Positions 29,289 through 37,641 of a stretch of 64,000 nt of DNA are shown in pieces. Both the position numbers and the translations under genes were made by a program. Source of the DNA: Sporosarcina ureae (GTDB taxonomy: Bacteria; Bacillota; Bacilli; Bacillales_A; Planococcaceae). Position 1 is the stretch's first letter; every line of letters starts with the position of its first letter. The notes beneath the pieces were generated by a model. It saw only the letters and a list, made by a program, of their open reading frames with translations, did not search any database and was not told the DNA's origin. The stretch covers positions 1,021,001 to 1,085,000 of the forward strand of contig NZ_CP015348.1 in NCBI RefSeq assembly GCF_002109325.1, in the 5' to 3' direction.

Positions 29289-29972
29289 TTACGCTAACGT
29301 CTTCTTATCGAACCGACGATTGTATTTCTTCTCTAATTTATTGATCAATAATGCAGATGGGTAGCTCACTAATAGGAAGAACAACGCCACTACAGTTAAT
29401 GGCTCAACGTATTTGTAGTACTGCGCTCCGTAGTCGTTCGCGATATGTAACATCGCCACTACACCAATTGTTGAAGCTAGTGGTACTTCTTTGAACATGA
29501 TAATCAAGTAATTTCCGAGCATCGGTATAGTCGGTGGAATCGCTTGCGGTAAAATAATTTTTGTCCACTTTTGACGCGTCGATAGATTGAGTGCAGTCGA
29601 AGCTTCCCACTGCCCTTTATCAACGGACTCAATACCTGAACGATACACTTCAGACATATACGTACTGAAATGAATACCGAGACCTAAAATTGCGGCTACA
29701 AATGGATTGAGCGAGACGCCTACAACCGGCATCATCGGCCATGCATAGTAGATGAAGAATAGTTGTACGAGTGGCGGTGTCGAACGGATAAATTCCGCAA
29801 TCCAACCGAACAACCAACGCACAGGTCGCCAAGGTAATCGACTAATGAATACCCATACGAAACCAAAGACCGCAGCGAATAAGTAGCAAGCAAGCGTCAA
29901 ACCGACTGTAATCCATAACCCTTTAAATATCAGTGGAATAACGGAAAAGAATACATCCCAACTCCAAGTCAT
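29289..29972 (-). CDS. ehuD: Polar amino-acid/ectoine-type ABC transporter, permease 2
   Basis: This 227-aa inner-membrane permease has about five helices and the HisM/GlnP-type EAA loop STALNLSTRQKWTKIILPQA. It pairs with the permease encoded just upstream; TGATG overlap (1 bp) couples the two. It lies 29 bp before the ATPase gene. Confidence 0.8.
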   Translation of the reverse strand: MTWSWDVFFSVIPLIFKGLWITVGLTLACYLFAAVFGFVWVFISRLPWRPVRWLFGWIAEFIRSTPPLVQLFFIYYAWPMMPVVGVSLNPFVAAILGLGIHFSTYMSEVYRSGIESVDKGQWEASTALNLSTRQKWTKIILPQAIPPTIPMLGNYLIIMFKEVPLASTIGVVAMLHIANDYGAQYYKYVEPLTVVALFFLLVSYPSALLINKLEKKYNRRFDKKTLA

Positions 29973-30631
29973 CAGCTAGCCACTCCTTTCTTCGATACGC
30001 TCTCCATCTTTCTAGTGAAGAAAATCATTGGCAACGCAATAATAAAGTACATGACGAGTAAAAGTACGTAGACCATCGGAGATTCCGACAAGTGCGTGCT
30101 TCGGTAAATATTCCCGTAATATAGCAAATCAGTTAAACCGATCAACGAAACCAAAGATGTTGCTTTTAAAATTTGAATTAAATAATTTCCGTATTCAGGT
30201 AGCATCATGCGTAGGGCTTGCGGAAGAATAATATGACGCATGCGTTGAAACTTCGATAGGTTCAACGCAATAGAAGCTTCTGTCTGCCCAGCAGCTACGG
30301 CTTGAATAGACCCTCGTACAATTTCAGACATGTACGCTCCATAGTTTAAGGATATTGCTAGCACGGCTACCCATATATCGCTACCTAGGTGAATATTGAA
30401 TAAACCGGGTAACGCATAAGAGAACCAAAACAGCTGTACGATCAATGACGTGCCACGGAAAATCTCCACGTAGAAACCAGTGAACCCTTTAATAAGGGGA
30501 TTCGTATTGACACGTGACAAGCCCGCGACGAATGCGATGATACTCGCACAGATAATCGATAGAACTAGCACTTGCAGCGTAATGCCTAACCCTTGTACAA
30601 CAGTGGAAAAAATATCGGGTAAGGAACTCAC
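29972..30631 (-). CDS. ehuC: Polar amino-acid/ectoine-type ABC transporter, permease 1
   Basis: This 219-aa protein has about five helices and the EAA loop SIALNLSKFQRMRHIILPQALR. It heads the permease-permease-ATPase part of the operon. A hairpin lies between it and the substrate-binding gene upstream, so it is probably made in smaller amounts than that protein. Confidence 0.8.
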   Translation of the reverse strand: MSSLPDIFSTVVQGLGITLQVLVLSIICASIIAFVAGLSRVNTNPLIKGFTGFYVEIFRGTSLIVQLFWFSYALPGLFNIHLGSDIWVAVLAISLNYGAYMSEIVRGSIQAVAAGQTEASIALNLSKFQRMRHIILPQALRMMLPEYGNYLIQILKATSLVSLIGLTDLLYYGNIYRSTHLSESPMVYVLLLVMYFIIALPMIFFTRKMESVSKKGVAS

Positions 30632-30683
30632 AAAACCACTCCATTATAGTTGTTTTTATAACTAGTATTTCGTTTCTCAAATT

Positions 30684-30713
30684 AAAAAGGTCATGCCGCT
30701 GTTGGGCATGACC
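30684..30713 (-). terminator. Partial terminator between ehuB and ehuC
   Basis: In minus-strand reading the stem GGTCATGCC / GGCATGACC is followed by TTTTTAATTTG. It is placed to let binding-protein mRNA outnumber permease mRNA. Confidence 0.7.
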
Positions 30714-30724
30714 CGGTTGTACAT

Positions 30725-31612
30725 TTAGTAGTTATCGCCGTTACATACACTTTCCGTCGTAATGTCGTCTTCTACTATATTCATTTCTTCAGTGAAGCCA
30801 AATGGTTCAATCAACGCTGCGATTTCGCCATTATCCTTCAATTTCTGTAATTCTTCGTTATATGCTTCACGTAATTCATCATCATCATTTGAGAATGCTG
30901 CGGCACCAAAGCTTGGTACTCCTTCAATGTCTGGCTGTTCGAAATCTGTAACAAATTCAAGTTTTTCATTGTTCGCAGATTCAAGAGCCATTTTGATCGT
31001 CATTTCTGTACCTGTTGTCACTGCTGCACGCCCTGATTCTACTGCTGAGAAAGATGCAGGAATATCAGGAACCATCATGATCTGGTCTTCAGCAATCCCT
31101 TCACGAATCATGAAGTCCTTCTCTGTTGCGCCACTCATCACTGCCACTTTGACGTCTGGGTTGGCTGCGATATCTTTATAACTCTTTAAGTTCATAGGAT
31201 TTCCTGTCTCAACGATCAAGCCTTCACCATATTTAATTTCCGGCTCTCCAAATGAAACACTTGAACAACGGTCCGGCGTAATAGCCATACCCGCCGTGAT
31301 GACATCATATTTTCCTGCGCCCAAGCCTGGGATTAATTGACCGAAATCAGACAGTTGACCATCTACCTCGGCCACACCCAAGTTTTCAAAGACCGCTTTG
31401 GCAATAGCGACCGCTGCACCTTGCAATTCTCCGTCTTCTTCATACGCATACGGTTTCTCATTGGCAAAGCCGACTTTGACAACGCCCTTTTCTTTTAAAT
31501 TATCTAATTTGCTACCATCTTTACTGCCAGATGAATCTGAATCCCCATTCCCACAAGCCGCTAGTAACACAAGCAGCATCACCGCCAAAACACTTATCGC
31601 CGATTTCTTCAT
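30725..31612 (-). CDS. ehuB: Polar amino-acid/ectoine-type ABC transporter, substrate-binding lipoprotein
   Basis: I start at the ATG at 31612 (MKKSAISVLAVMLLV), with AAGGAGGAGAATT before it, giving 295 aa; the earlier in-frame codons include that binding site. The LLAAC lipobox anchors the protein. The SBP_bac_3 domain follows (GVVKVGFANEKPYAY, DVITAGMAITPDRCSSVSFGEP, KVAVMSGATEKDFM). The AITPDRC wording resembles EhuB, the ectoine/hydroxyectoine binding protein, which would supply a compatible solute. An unusual C-terminus, ESVCNGDNY, contains a single Cys. Confidence 0.75.
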   Translation of the reverse strand: MKKSAISVLAVMLLVLLAACGNGDSDSSGSKDGSKLDNLKEKGVVKVGFANEKPYAYEEDGELQGAAVAIAKAVFENLGVAEVDGQLSDFGQLIPGLGAGKYDVITAGMAITPDRCSSVSFGEPEIKYGEGLIVETGNPMNLKSYKDIAANPDVKVAVMSGATEKDFMIREGIAEDQIMMVPDIPASFSAVESGRAAVTTGTEMTIKMALESANNEKLEFVTDFEQPDIEGVPSFGAAAFSNDDDELREAYNEELQKLKDNGEIAALIEPFGFTEEMNIVEDDITTESVCNGDNY

Positions 31613-31748
31613 AATTCTCCTCCTTGATTTTTTTATCAAACTAATAATAAGTTAGTTGCTAGATTACCATAGTAAAATAATAAGTTCAAACCTCTTTTGA
31701 CAATTTGATTATCTGTATATAAATGGAATAAACTAACGAAGCTTGTCG

Positions 31749-31762
31749 TGATAGCGTTTGCA
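31749..31762. promoter_or_regulatory. cre-like site upstream of ehuB
   Basis: TGATAGCGTTTGCA fits the CcpA recognition pattern TGNAANCGNTNNCA with one mismatch and lies about 140 bp upstream of ehuB. The 455-bp stretch 31613-32068 contains no gene. It also holds a perfect 14-bp palindrome AATGAATATTCATT (31837-31850) of unknown use and AT-rich sequence; I could not fix a promoter with confidence. Confidence 0.35.
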
Positions 31763-32012
31763 CGCATTAAATTTTGTTGTATTTAGCGGAAAAATATATT
31801 TTTTTCTAGGTGGAAAGACAGGTTTCCTATCTTTTAAATGAATATTCATTCGTTGTTCTTTTTTCATGTAAAAGAATTGCCTTATTAATTAAATCAAGTA
31901 AATCATTATAAATCATTTTTGAATAAGGCTATTTGTAAATAATGAAGTTTAAAAGAAGGTCTATCTGGGGAAAATGTAGAATAGTAAGTCGTGAGTAATA
32001 GAAACTCAACAC

Positions 32013-32061
32013 AAAAAAGCGTTTGAACATAATCGCTACATGCGAACTGTTCAAACGCTTT
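32013..32061 (-). terminator. Terminator of tRNA-Arg
   Basis: The arms AAAGCGTTTGAACA and TGTTCAAACGCTTT are followed by TTTTGTG on the minus strand, 8 nt after the tRNA 3' end. Confidence 0.85.
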
Positions 32062-32068
32062 ACTATGA

Positions 32069-32140
32069 TGCCCTCGGCGGGAGTCGAACCCACATTTTGA
32101 GCTTCGGAGGCTCACGTGCTATCCATTGCACCACGAGGAC
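32069..32140 (-). tRNA. tRNA-Arg (CCG anticodon)
   Basis: This 72-nt cloverleaf has acceptor stem GTCCTCG / CGAGGGC (one G-U) and D-arm TGCAATGGATAGCA. The anticodon stem TGAGC/GCTCA has loop CTCCGAA, giving anticodon CCG, which reads CGG. The T-arm is GTGGGTTCGACTCCCGC. CCA is not encoded. An arginine tRNA beside clpP is also found in B. subtilis. Confidence 0.95.
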
Positions 32141-32267
32141 GAAACATGTATGATCAAGCTTTAGCTATGATAACTCCACTACAGAAAGAACTTTTCTTCT
32201 GTAAGAGACATCTTCCATTGTATCTTAGAATATAATGAAAAGCAATGTGTATTTTTAAGGCAAATGA

Positions 32268-32310
32268 TTTGACCTTTGTTGACCTTAATAGGTAAAATAC
32301 AGTTATAGTT
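32268..32310 (+). promoter_or_regulatory. clpP promoter region with CtsR box
   Basis: TTTGACCTTTGTTGACC (32268-32284) is, on the other strand, GGTCAACAAAGGTCAAA. This matches the CtsR heptad repeat (GGTCAAA-N3-GGTCAAA type) with one difference. Possible promoters overlap it: TTGACC (32269-32274), 18 bp, TAAAAT, or TTGACC (32279-32284) and TTATAG. CtsR binding would block transcription until heat or protein stress. Confidence 0.75.
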
Positions 32311-32370
32311 GAAATACAAACTGATTTCAACCGAACGAATATTATGAAGTAATTAAAGGAGGAAGTCTAA

Positions 32371-32967
32371 TTGAATCTAATTCCTACAGTTATTGAACAA
32401 ACAAACCGTGGTGAGAGAGCGTACGACATTTACTCTCGTCTATTGAAAGACCGTATTATCATGTTGGGTAGCGGCATTGACGACAACGTAGCCAACTCTA
32501 TCGTTGCACAATTGCTCTTCCTAGAAGCTGAAGATCCAGAAAAAGACATCTCGATCTACATTAACAGCCCAGGTGGAAGCATTACAGCAGGTATGGCGAT
32601 CTACGATACAATGCAATACATCAAACCAGACATCCGCACAATCTGTGTAGGCATGGCAGCATCAATGGGTGCATTCTTGCTAACAGCCGGTACAGAAGGC
32701 AAACGCTACGCATTGCCAAACGCAGAAGTCATGATTCACCAACCACTAGGTGGCGCACAAGGTCAGGCAACTGAAATCGAAATTGCCGCAAAACGCATCT
32801 TGCACCTACGCGAAAAACTAAATCAAATCCTAGCAGATCGCACTGGCCAGCCAATCGACGTCATCGCAAAAGACACAGACCGCGATAACTTCATGACTGC
32901 CGAACGCGCAAAAGAATACGGCCTAATCGACCACGTTCTAGAACGCAACGAAATCGAAAAGAAATAA
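32371..32967 (+). CDS. clpP: ATP-dependent Clp protease proteolytic subunit
   Basis: This 198-aa serine peptidase forms the two-ring barrel that works with ClpX, ClpC and ClpE. The start is a TTG at 32371 with AAAGGAGGAAGTCTAA upstream. The catalytic triad is at the textbook positions: Ser98 (MAASMGAFL), His123 (MIHQPLGG) and Asp172 (DTDRDNFM). The N-terminal [11 protein letters not shown] lines the pore. It degrades regulatory, misfolded and tmRNA-tagged proteins. A terminator follows. Confidence 0.97.
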   Translation: MNLIPTVIEQTNRGERAYDIYSRLLKDRIIMLGSGIDDNVANSIVAQLLFLEAEDPEKDISIYINSPGGSITAGMAIYDTMQYIKPDIRTICVGMAASMGAFLLTAGTEGKRYALPNAEVMIHQPLGGAQGQATEIEIAAKRILHLREKLNQILADRTGQPIDVIAKDTDRDNFMTAERAKEYGLIDHVLERNEIEKK

Positions 32968-32974
32968 CAACTAC

Positions 32975-33018
32975 AGGTTGTCGCAGAAAGCCAAAAGGCC
33001 TTCCGCGACAACCTTTTT
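32975..33018 (+). terminator. clpP terminator
   Basis: The stem AGGTTGTCGC / GCGACAACCT with an inner GCC/GGC pair ends in TTTTT. The following 33035-33090 is a degenerate T/G-rich run (units like GAGTTT and GGTTTT) with no other content. Confidence 0.85.
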
Positions 33019-33132
33019 ATTTTGTGTTTTTATATGAGTTCGAGTTTGAGTTTGAGTTTGGGTTTATTTTGGTTTTGATTTTGGTTGGCCAATTGTACAA
33101 TCAAGTTAGCCACCTAAATCCAAACAAAAAAA

Positions 33133-33200
33133 TGCCACTATAAAATTCGTGTATCATTGAAGTTGCGAGACTAACAATGAGAGGAAGTTTTATAGTGGCA
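33133..33200 (+). promoter_or_regulatory. Inverted repeat covering the IS30 transposase start codon
   Basis: TGCCACTATAAAA (33133-33145) is perfectly complementary to TTTTATAGTGGCA (33188-33200), which contains the GTG start. Read-through RNA from outside would fold and hide the start. RNA starting between the arms would escape. The function is inferred from similar designs in other IS. Confidence 0.5.
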
Positions 33201-34235
33201 CAACTTGAGAGTACCATACAAAACCGTAAAAATAAACACCTGTCAGCTTTTGAGCGCGGTCAAATCGAGGCGCTTCACAAGGATGGACATACCAACCGAG
33301 AGATCGGTAGACGCTTAGGACGCGTTCATCAAACCATCGCGAATGAATTAAAGCGTGGAACCACAATCCAACTCAAAACTGGACGCACATCCTATACAGC
33401 CTATTTCGCTGAAACGGGACAGGCGATATATGAACGAAATCGACTTCAGTGCGGCGCAAAAAGTAAGCTGCTTATGGCCAATGAATTTGTCAATTTCGCG
33501 TGTGATAAAATCCTAGATCAGGACTGGTCACCAGACGCAGTCGTCGGGTTTACAAGCCTTCAAGAAGAGTGGAAAGACCGACCTACTGTGTCCACGAAAA
33601 CCCTGTATAACTACATTGATTTAGACGTATTACGCGTTCGAAATATAGACTTGCCGATGAAACTGAGACGGAACACCAAAGTGAAACACATCCGAAGAAA
33701 CCGTCGTATTTTGGGCATGAGCATCGCTGAACGTCCCGTTGAAATTGAAGATCGTCAAGAATTCGGTCATTGGGAAATTGATACGGTAGAAGGACAGAAG
33801 TCTGATGACAACGCATTATTGACGCTCGTTGAACGTAAAACGAGAAACTATTATGCCATCCTCCTAGATGATCAAGATCATGATTCGGTGGACTTTGCGA
33901 TCAACCAGTTACGACAGGATTTTGGTGAGCTGTTTTCTCAAGTATTCAAAACGATTACGTCGGATAACGGCAGCGAGTTTTCTAATCTGACAAAGAGTCT
34001 TCAAGGTGTTACTGACGTCTATTTCGCTCGTCCATATGCACCGTATGAAAGAGGATCTAACGAGCGACACAATGGTCTGCTCAGACGATATATTCCCAAA
34101 GGAAAAGCAATTTCTGATTACTCTACAGAGTCTATTCAACGTATTTATCAGACACTGAATCAGTTGCCTAGGAAGATTTTGAACTATCGACAGCCATCCG
34201 TTTTGTTTGAAGAAGAGTTGGCTAGGTTAGCATAG
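33195..34235 (+). CDS. IS30-family transposase
   Basis: I choose the GTG at 33195 (reading MAQLESTIQNRKNKHLS) because GAGGAAG lies 7-10 nt before it; the ATG at 33177 has no binding site. The 346-aa protein has an N-terminal helix-turn-helix (RGQIEALHKDGHTNREIGRRLGR) and a second near VSTKTLYNYI. The DDE core is visible: FGHWEIDTVEG, ITSDNGSEFSN and PYERGSNERHNGLLRRY. The frame is intact, so the element may still move. Confidence 0.93.
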   Translation: MAQLESTIQNRKNKHLSAFERGQIEALHKDGHTNREIGRRLGRVHQTIANELKRGTTIQLKTGRTSYTAYFAETGQAIYERNRLQCGAKSKLLMANEFVNFACDKILDQDWSPDAVVGFTSLQEEWKDRPTVSTKTLYNYIDLDVLRVRNIDLPMKLRRNTKVKHIRRNRRILGMSIAERPVEIEDRQEFGHWEIDTVEGQKSDDNALLTLVERKTRNYYAILLDDQDHDSVDFAINQLRQDFGELFSQVFKTITSDNGSEFSNLTKSLQGVTDVYFARPYAPYERGSNERHNGLLRRYIPKGKAISDYSTESIQRIYQTLNQLPRKILNYRQPSVLFEEELARLA

Positions 34236-34395
34236 TATTTCCAAAACTAACCCGTTAATTGAGGGATCACATTCCCCTTCATACATACACTGGATTTTAT
34301 CTAAGTGGCTAATTTAATATTGCAATTTAGGTTTGATTTTGGTTTAATCTTCACAACACAAATGTATCAGCGTTCTAACTCCAAAAAGAGACACC

Positions 34396-34424
34396 AGTTG
34401 GTCGTAGTGGAAGGCGGCGACTCC
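34396..34424 (+). repeat. Dispersed palindromic repeat copy C, first part
   Basis: AGTTGGTCGTAGTGGAAGGC and the following bases to CTCC match the first 29 bp of repeat B read in its other orientation. The copy is broken here by the IS110-type element and resumes at 36184. Confidence 0.75.
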
Positions 34425-34599
34425 CTCTTGAAAAGGTGATGATGACAAGGCTTGTCGCATTATTCTATTGACCCAAAAAGAATTTATATGACTAGTAAAG
34501 AGAATCGTCTACCTGAAAGTACATACTTTTGTAGATACTGTAAGTAAAGGATAACGCTGCGCTACCAGTTACAGAAACTGTTAATTTAATATGGCATGC

Positions 34600-34770
34600 A
34601 CTATGGATCTCCAAGTACCTTATGATGACGAACCCTCCCACATCTCTTAGCGTCATGCGCTGACATTCCTTCGTTCGGTCTATCATAAGTTGGAGGCCGG
34701 CGAGATGCTCCCGATGAGGCTCGAGGCCTAATGTACGCCGCTGGTGCCAGCTTCTCCGTGTCATGAATAG
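34600..34770 (-). ncRNA. Candidate bridge RNA of the IS110-type element
   Basis: IS110-family elements encode a guide RNA from a non-coding end. The region after the transposase is GC-richer than its surroundings and folds into at least two hairpins. One is GGCC-T-CGAG / CTCG-CC-GGCC (34695-34728), and the other GACCGAAC / GTTCGTC (34627-34680) has a large internal loop. The first loop contains CGGGAGCAT and the second contains AGGAATG. Both match sequence at the element's own end and target (see findings). No promoter was located. An alternative is simple non-coding DNA. Confidence 0.4.
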
Positions 34771-34789
34771 AAGTTTCAGAATGCCAACC

Positions 34790-36067
34790 TCATGCTACTA
34801 ATTGTAAACAGTGAAGGTCCGCAAGCATTTGCTCACCATCAAATTTCCGCTTTTTTGTACACATGGCATGAAGAACCTTTAGTAATTTGCTACATAACAC
34901 GACCATCGACTCCTTCTTACGAAGGGGATTTTGAGGTCGTTGCGTATAATACTGATGAAGCTTCATAAAGGCAGGGTTGTTTCTAAGGATTGGATGCATT
35001 GCTCTGAATAAAATAGCCCGTAATCGTCTTCGTCCTCGTTTTGATATCTTCTTCATTCCCTTATGTTTACCAGAGGAATTCTCATGTAACGTAAGTCCCG
35101 CTAATTTAATTAATTGGCGTGGACTTTCAAAGTCAGTAAAACTTCCAATCTCCGCTAAGAGACCGGAAATAGTTCTACGGGAAATTCCCGGAAATGAAGC
35201 GAGATATTCATAATCAGCCGTTTGGACAATTAAGGATTGTATTTCCTCTTCAATCATCGCAAGTTCTTCCTCGAGTAGACGGTATTGGCGAATGAGACAT
35301 TGTATCTCTCGTTTAGCTCCCCAAGGAGCCACGGTGATGCCAATGGATGTCTGAGCTACCTCAATGACTTTAGCTGCTATTTTGGGTCGCCTTTGCTTCA
35401 TCTGACTCGCTTTCGCGCATTGATCCGCTAAATCAGCTGTTGTCATATTGACCAGCTCTGCAGGCAACGGGGTTGTCTCCAACACACCTAGAACCATGGC
35501 TCCAAAATCTGAGAATACCTCGAATAGCTCAGGGAAGTATTTATCTACCCATCGATGAATTCTGTTTTTCAGAATGGTGCGGTCGTCTATTAAAGTTTGC
35601 TCAAGCGTGAAACAGGAACGAATATTTGCTGCTTGATCCCGAAGAAGCTTCGGATATGAGAAACGACCATCTTTCATTAGCCGTGCGATCGTCAGAGCGT
35701 CTTTCTTATCGTTTTTGGTTTGCAGATTATCATCTAATTCCTTAACTTTCTTCACATGCATCGGATTGATAACGACCAGTGGTATACCGTAGTCCTCTAG
35801 GAAATATGCTAAATTCAACCAGTAATGTCCTGTAGGCTCCACGCCCACTATCACATGCGATTTATCGAATTCTTTCATACCCTCTAGTATTTCTTGATAG
35901 AACTGTTCAAACCCTTTACGCGTCTGTTTAACGAGAAATGCTTTTTTCAAAACACGTCCACGTTCATCGACAAAGGTTGCGTAATGATTATGTTTAGCAA
36001 TGTCGATACCTATCACTAATGTTTGTTCTGTGACTTGATTAATTTTAGTATTTTCTTTAGAATTCAT
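34790..36067 (-). CDS. IS110-family transposase (DEDD recombinase)
   Basis: The protein has 425 aa and is intact. The N-terminal RuvC-like DEDD domain shows VIGIDIAKHNHYATF (first Asp), VGVEPTGHYW (Glu) and KNDKKDALTIARLM (Asp pair). A helical middle follows. The C-terminal Tnp_20 domain has LASFPGISRRTISGLLAEIG and LIKLAGLTLHENSSGKHKG, which holds the likely catalytic Ser. AGGAGGACTCAC precedes the ATG. These enzymes work with a guide RNA and recombine through a Holliday-junction-like step. Confidence 0.94.
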   Translation of the reverse strand: MNSKENTKINQVTEQTLVIGIDIAKHNHYATFVDERGRVLKKAFLVKQTRKGFEQFYQEILEGMKEFDKSHVIVGVEPTGHYWLNLAYFLEDYGIPLVVINPMHVKKVKELDDNLQTKNDKKDALTIARLMKDGRFSYPKLLRDQAANIRSCFTLEQTLIDDRTILKNRIHRWVDKYFPELFEVFSDFGAMVLGVLETTPLPAELVNMTTADLADQCAKASQMKQRRPKIAAKVIEVAQTSIGITVAPWGAKREIQCLIRQYRLLEEELAMIEEEIQSLIVQTADYEYLASFPGISRRTISGLLAEIGSFTDFESPRQLIKLAGLTLHENSSGKHKGMKKISKRGRRRLRAILFRAMHPILRNNPAFMKLHQYYTQRPQNPLRKKESMVVLCSKLLKVLHAMCTKKRKFDGEQMLADLHCLQLVA

Positions 36068-36183
36068 GTGAGTCCTCCTGGGTTATAATTAGGGGTCAAG
36101 CCGTCGACGCCTTGACACCCCGAATCATACCAAGGGGACTTTTCTATTTCAATAGGGTTCCACTAACCAAACAGGAATGCTCC

Positions 36184-36286
36184 CGCGGGAATAGCATGAG
36201 CCTTGAGACCCCGCAGGTAGCGAAGCGGACGAGGAGGCTCAAGCCATGCCCGCAGGAAAGCGTCCGCCTGGAACGGAGACCAACGG
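36184..36286 (+). repeat. Dispersed palindromic repeat copy C, second part
   Basis: The remaining ~103 bp of the repeat are colinear with copy B: CGCGGGAATAGCATGAGCC, then CCCCGCAGGTAGCGAAGCGG, then AAAGCGTCCGCCTGGAACGG. Removing the IS110-type element restores one continuous copy. The following 36287-36366 leads to the crh stop and shows nothing else. Confidence 0.75.
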
Positions 36287-36366
36287 CTTCTCCACGTACC
36301 CCCTTATTAAGTCAGAACAAAAAAAGATGACGAAACCTCAAAAGGTCATCGCCACCCATATCCAAC

Positions 36367-36624
36367 TCACTGCTCCACTTCGACTAAATCAGCCAAATTC
36401 TGAAGGGCCAAATCCTCATCAATCCCGTCCGTAATCAACGTGATCTCCGTTCCCTTCGCAATCGCCAAACTCATAATCCCCATAATGCTCTTCGCATTCA
36501 CCTGACGACTATCCTTCTTCAAATAAATATCAGCCGTATACTTATTGGCCTCCTGTACAAACAACGCTGCCTGTCGCGCTTGCAAACCAGGCTTAATTCC
36601 TACTATTACTGTTTTTTCTACCAT
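36367..36624 (-). CDS. crh: HPr-like catabolite repression protein Crh
   Basis: This 85-aa protein starts at the ATG at 36624 (MVEKTVIVGIKPG). It is an HPr homologue in which the phosphorylatable His15 of HPr is Gln15 (GLQARQAALF), while the regulatory Ser46 is kept (NAKSIMGIMSL). It therefore cannot serve in sugar transport but can be phosphorylated by HPr kinase, encoded here at 45833-46783, and act as CcpA co-repressor. It follows whiA as in B. subtilis. Confidence 0.93.
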   Translation of the reverse strand: MVEKTVIVGIKPGLQARQAALFVQEANKYTADIYLKKDSRQVNAKSIMGIMSLAIAKGTEITLITDGIDEDLALQNLADLVEVEQ

Positions 36625-36673
36625 ATTGTGTGCTCCTTTTCTTCCTCTTCTCATGAAGGATCTACTAGTAATT

Positions 36674-37600
36674 TCAACGTAACCGATCTGCAATTTCTTC
36701 AATTTTACGCAGTCTATGATTGACTCCCGACTTACTGACCGTTGCACCCGTCACCAGCTCGCCTAGCTCTTTCAATGTCACATCTTGATGCGCAACACGT
36801 AATTGAGCAATCTCTTGCAAACGTTCTGGTAATTGATCCAAACCAATCGTGCGCTCAATCAACTTAATATTTTCAACTTGTCTTTGTGCCGCTCCGATTG
36901 TTTTATTCAGATTGGCCGTTTCACAATTCACCAATCGATTCACACTGTTTCGCATATCGCGCATGATCCGTACATCCTCAAACTTCATAAGGGATACATG
37001 TGCGCCGATGATGCCTAGGAAATCGGATATCTTTTCAGCTTCTTTCAGATAGGCGATAAATCCTTTTTTACGCTCGATAGACTTTGCATTCAATTGAAAA
37101 CGATTCATCAACTCGACAAGCGATTGACTATGTTCCTGATAGCTCGAGAAGACTTCCAAATGATAAGAAGACGTCTCCGGGTTATTAACGGAACCTCCTG
37201 CCAGGAAAGCTCCCCGTAAGTACGCGCGTGCACAGCAGTCTTTTTCAATTAGCTGTGGATCGATCGTATTGATCATTTGAAAATCATCCGTCATAATCGA
37301 TAATTCTACCAATAAATGCTTGGCCCCGTCACGGATTCTGCAAATATATACATTATTTTTCTTAAGACGCATTTTTTTTCGTACAAGCAATTCCACTTTA
37401 TACGGATATAGCGCCTTCACGTTCGAATACAGACGACGCGCAATAGAGGCATTTTCTGTTTGAACGTCGAGACTCAGTTGTTTATTTGAAAAAGACATGA
37501 CACCATTCATACGGATGAATGCTGCAATTTCAGCTTTCGTACAGCAATCATCCGCTTCAATCTGCGTCAATTCTTTTTTCGTTTTGGATGCAAAAGACAT
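36674..37600 (-). CDS. whiA: DNA-binding protein WhiA
   Basis: This 308-aa protein has a degenerate LAGLIDADG homing-endonuclease-like N-terminal domain ([35 protein letters not shown]) and a C-terminal helix-turn-helix ([25 protein letters not shown]). WhiA affects cell division and chromosome segregation in Gram-positives. It lies between yvcK and crh in the conserved cluster. Confidence 0.95.
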   Translation of the reverse strand: MSFASKTKKELTQIEADDCCTKAEIAAFIRMNGVMSFSNKQLSLDVQTENASIARRLYSNVKALYPYKVELLVRKKMRLKKNNVYICRIRDGAKHLLVELSIMTDDFQMINTIDPQLIEKDCCARAYLRGAFLAGGSVNNPETSSYHLEVFSSYQEHSQSLVELMNRFQLNAKSIERKKGFIAYLKEAEKISDFLGIIGAHVSLMKFEDVRIMRDMRNSVNRLVNCETANLNKTIGAAQRQVENIKLIERTIGLDQLPERLQEIAQLRVAHQDVTLKELGELVTGATVSKSGVNHRLRKIEEIADRLR

Positions 37601-37641
37601 GATATTCCCCCTCTTCGGCGATTTTCATATCTATCCGCCTT

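Larger units (their letters stand above)
33091..34326. mobile_element. IS30-type insertion sequence
   Basis: The element is about 1.24 kb with one transposase. The ends are imperfect inverted repeats that share TTAGCCAC-TTA-type sequence: AATTGTACAATCAAGTTAGC (from 33091) on the left and the complement of GTGGCTAATTTAATATTGCA (ending ~34323) on the right, each with an ATCCA element further in. Boundaries are approximate to within about 10 bp. Both flanks contain GGTTTTGATTTTGGTT-like sequence, so it has landed in low-complexity DNA downstream of clpP. Confidence 0.7.
34425..36183 (-). mobile_element. IS110-family element inserted in a dispersed repeat
   Basis: The ends can be read because the host repeat is known from copy B. 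Repeat sequence stops at CTCC (34421-34424) and resumes after CTCC (36180-36183), so the element is 1759 bp with a 4-bp CTCC ambiguity. There are no terminal inverted repeats, as expected for the family. It comprises a ~115-bp leader with a GGGGTCAAG/CTTGACaCCCC hairpin (36093-36122), the transposase, and ~365 bp of non-coding DNA after the stop. The long 3' non-coding part is the layout of the IS1111 subgroup. Confidence 0.8.

Noticed and set aside
31837-31850. Perfect palindrome AATGAATATTCATT as a TetR-type operator
   Set aside because: It lies far from any start and no TetR-family gene is in the window; short AT-rich palindromes are common by chance.
34492-34764. 90-aa protein downstream of the IS110 transposase
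   Set aside because: No ribosome binding site or family resemblance; the stretch is better explained as the structured non-coding end of the element.
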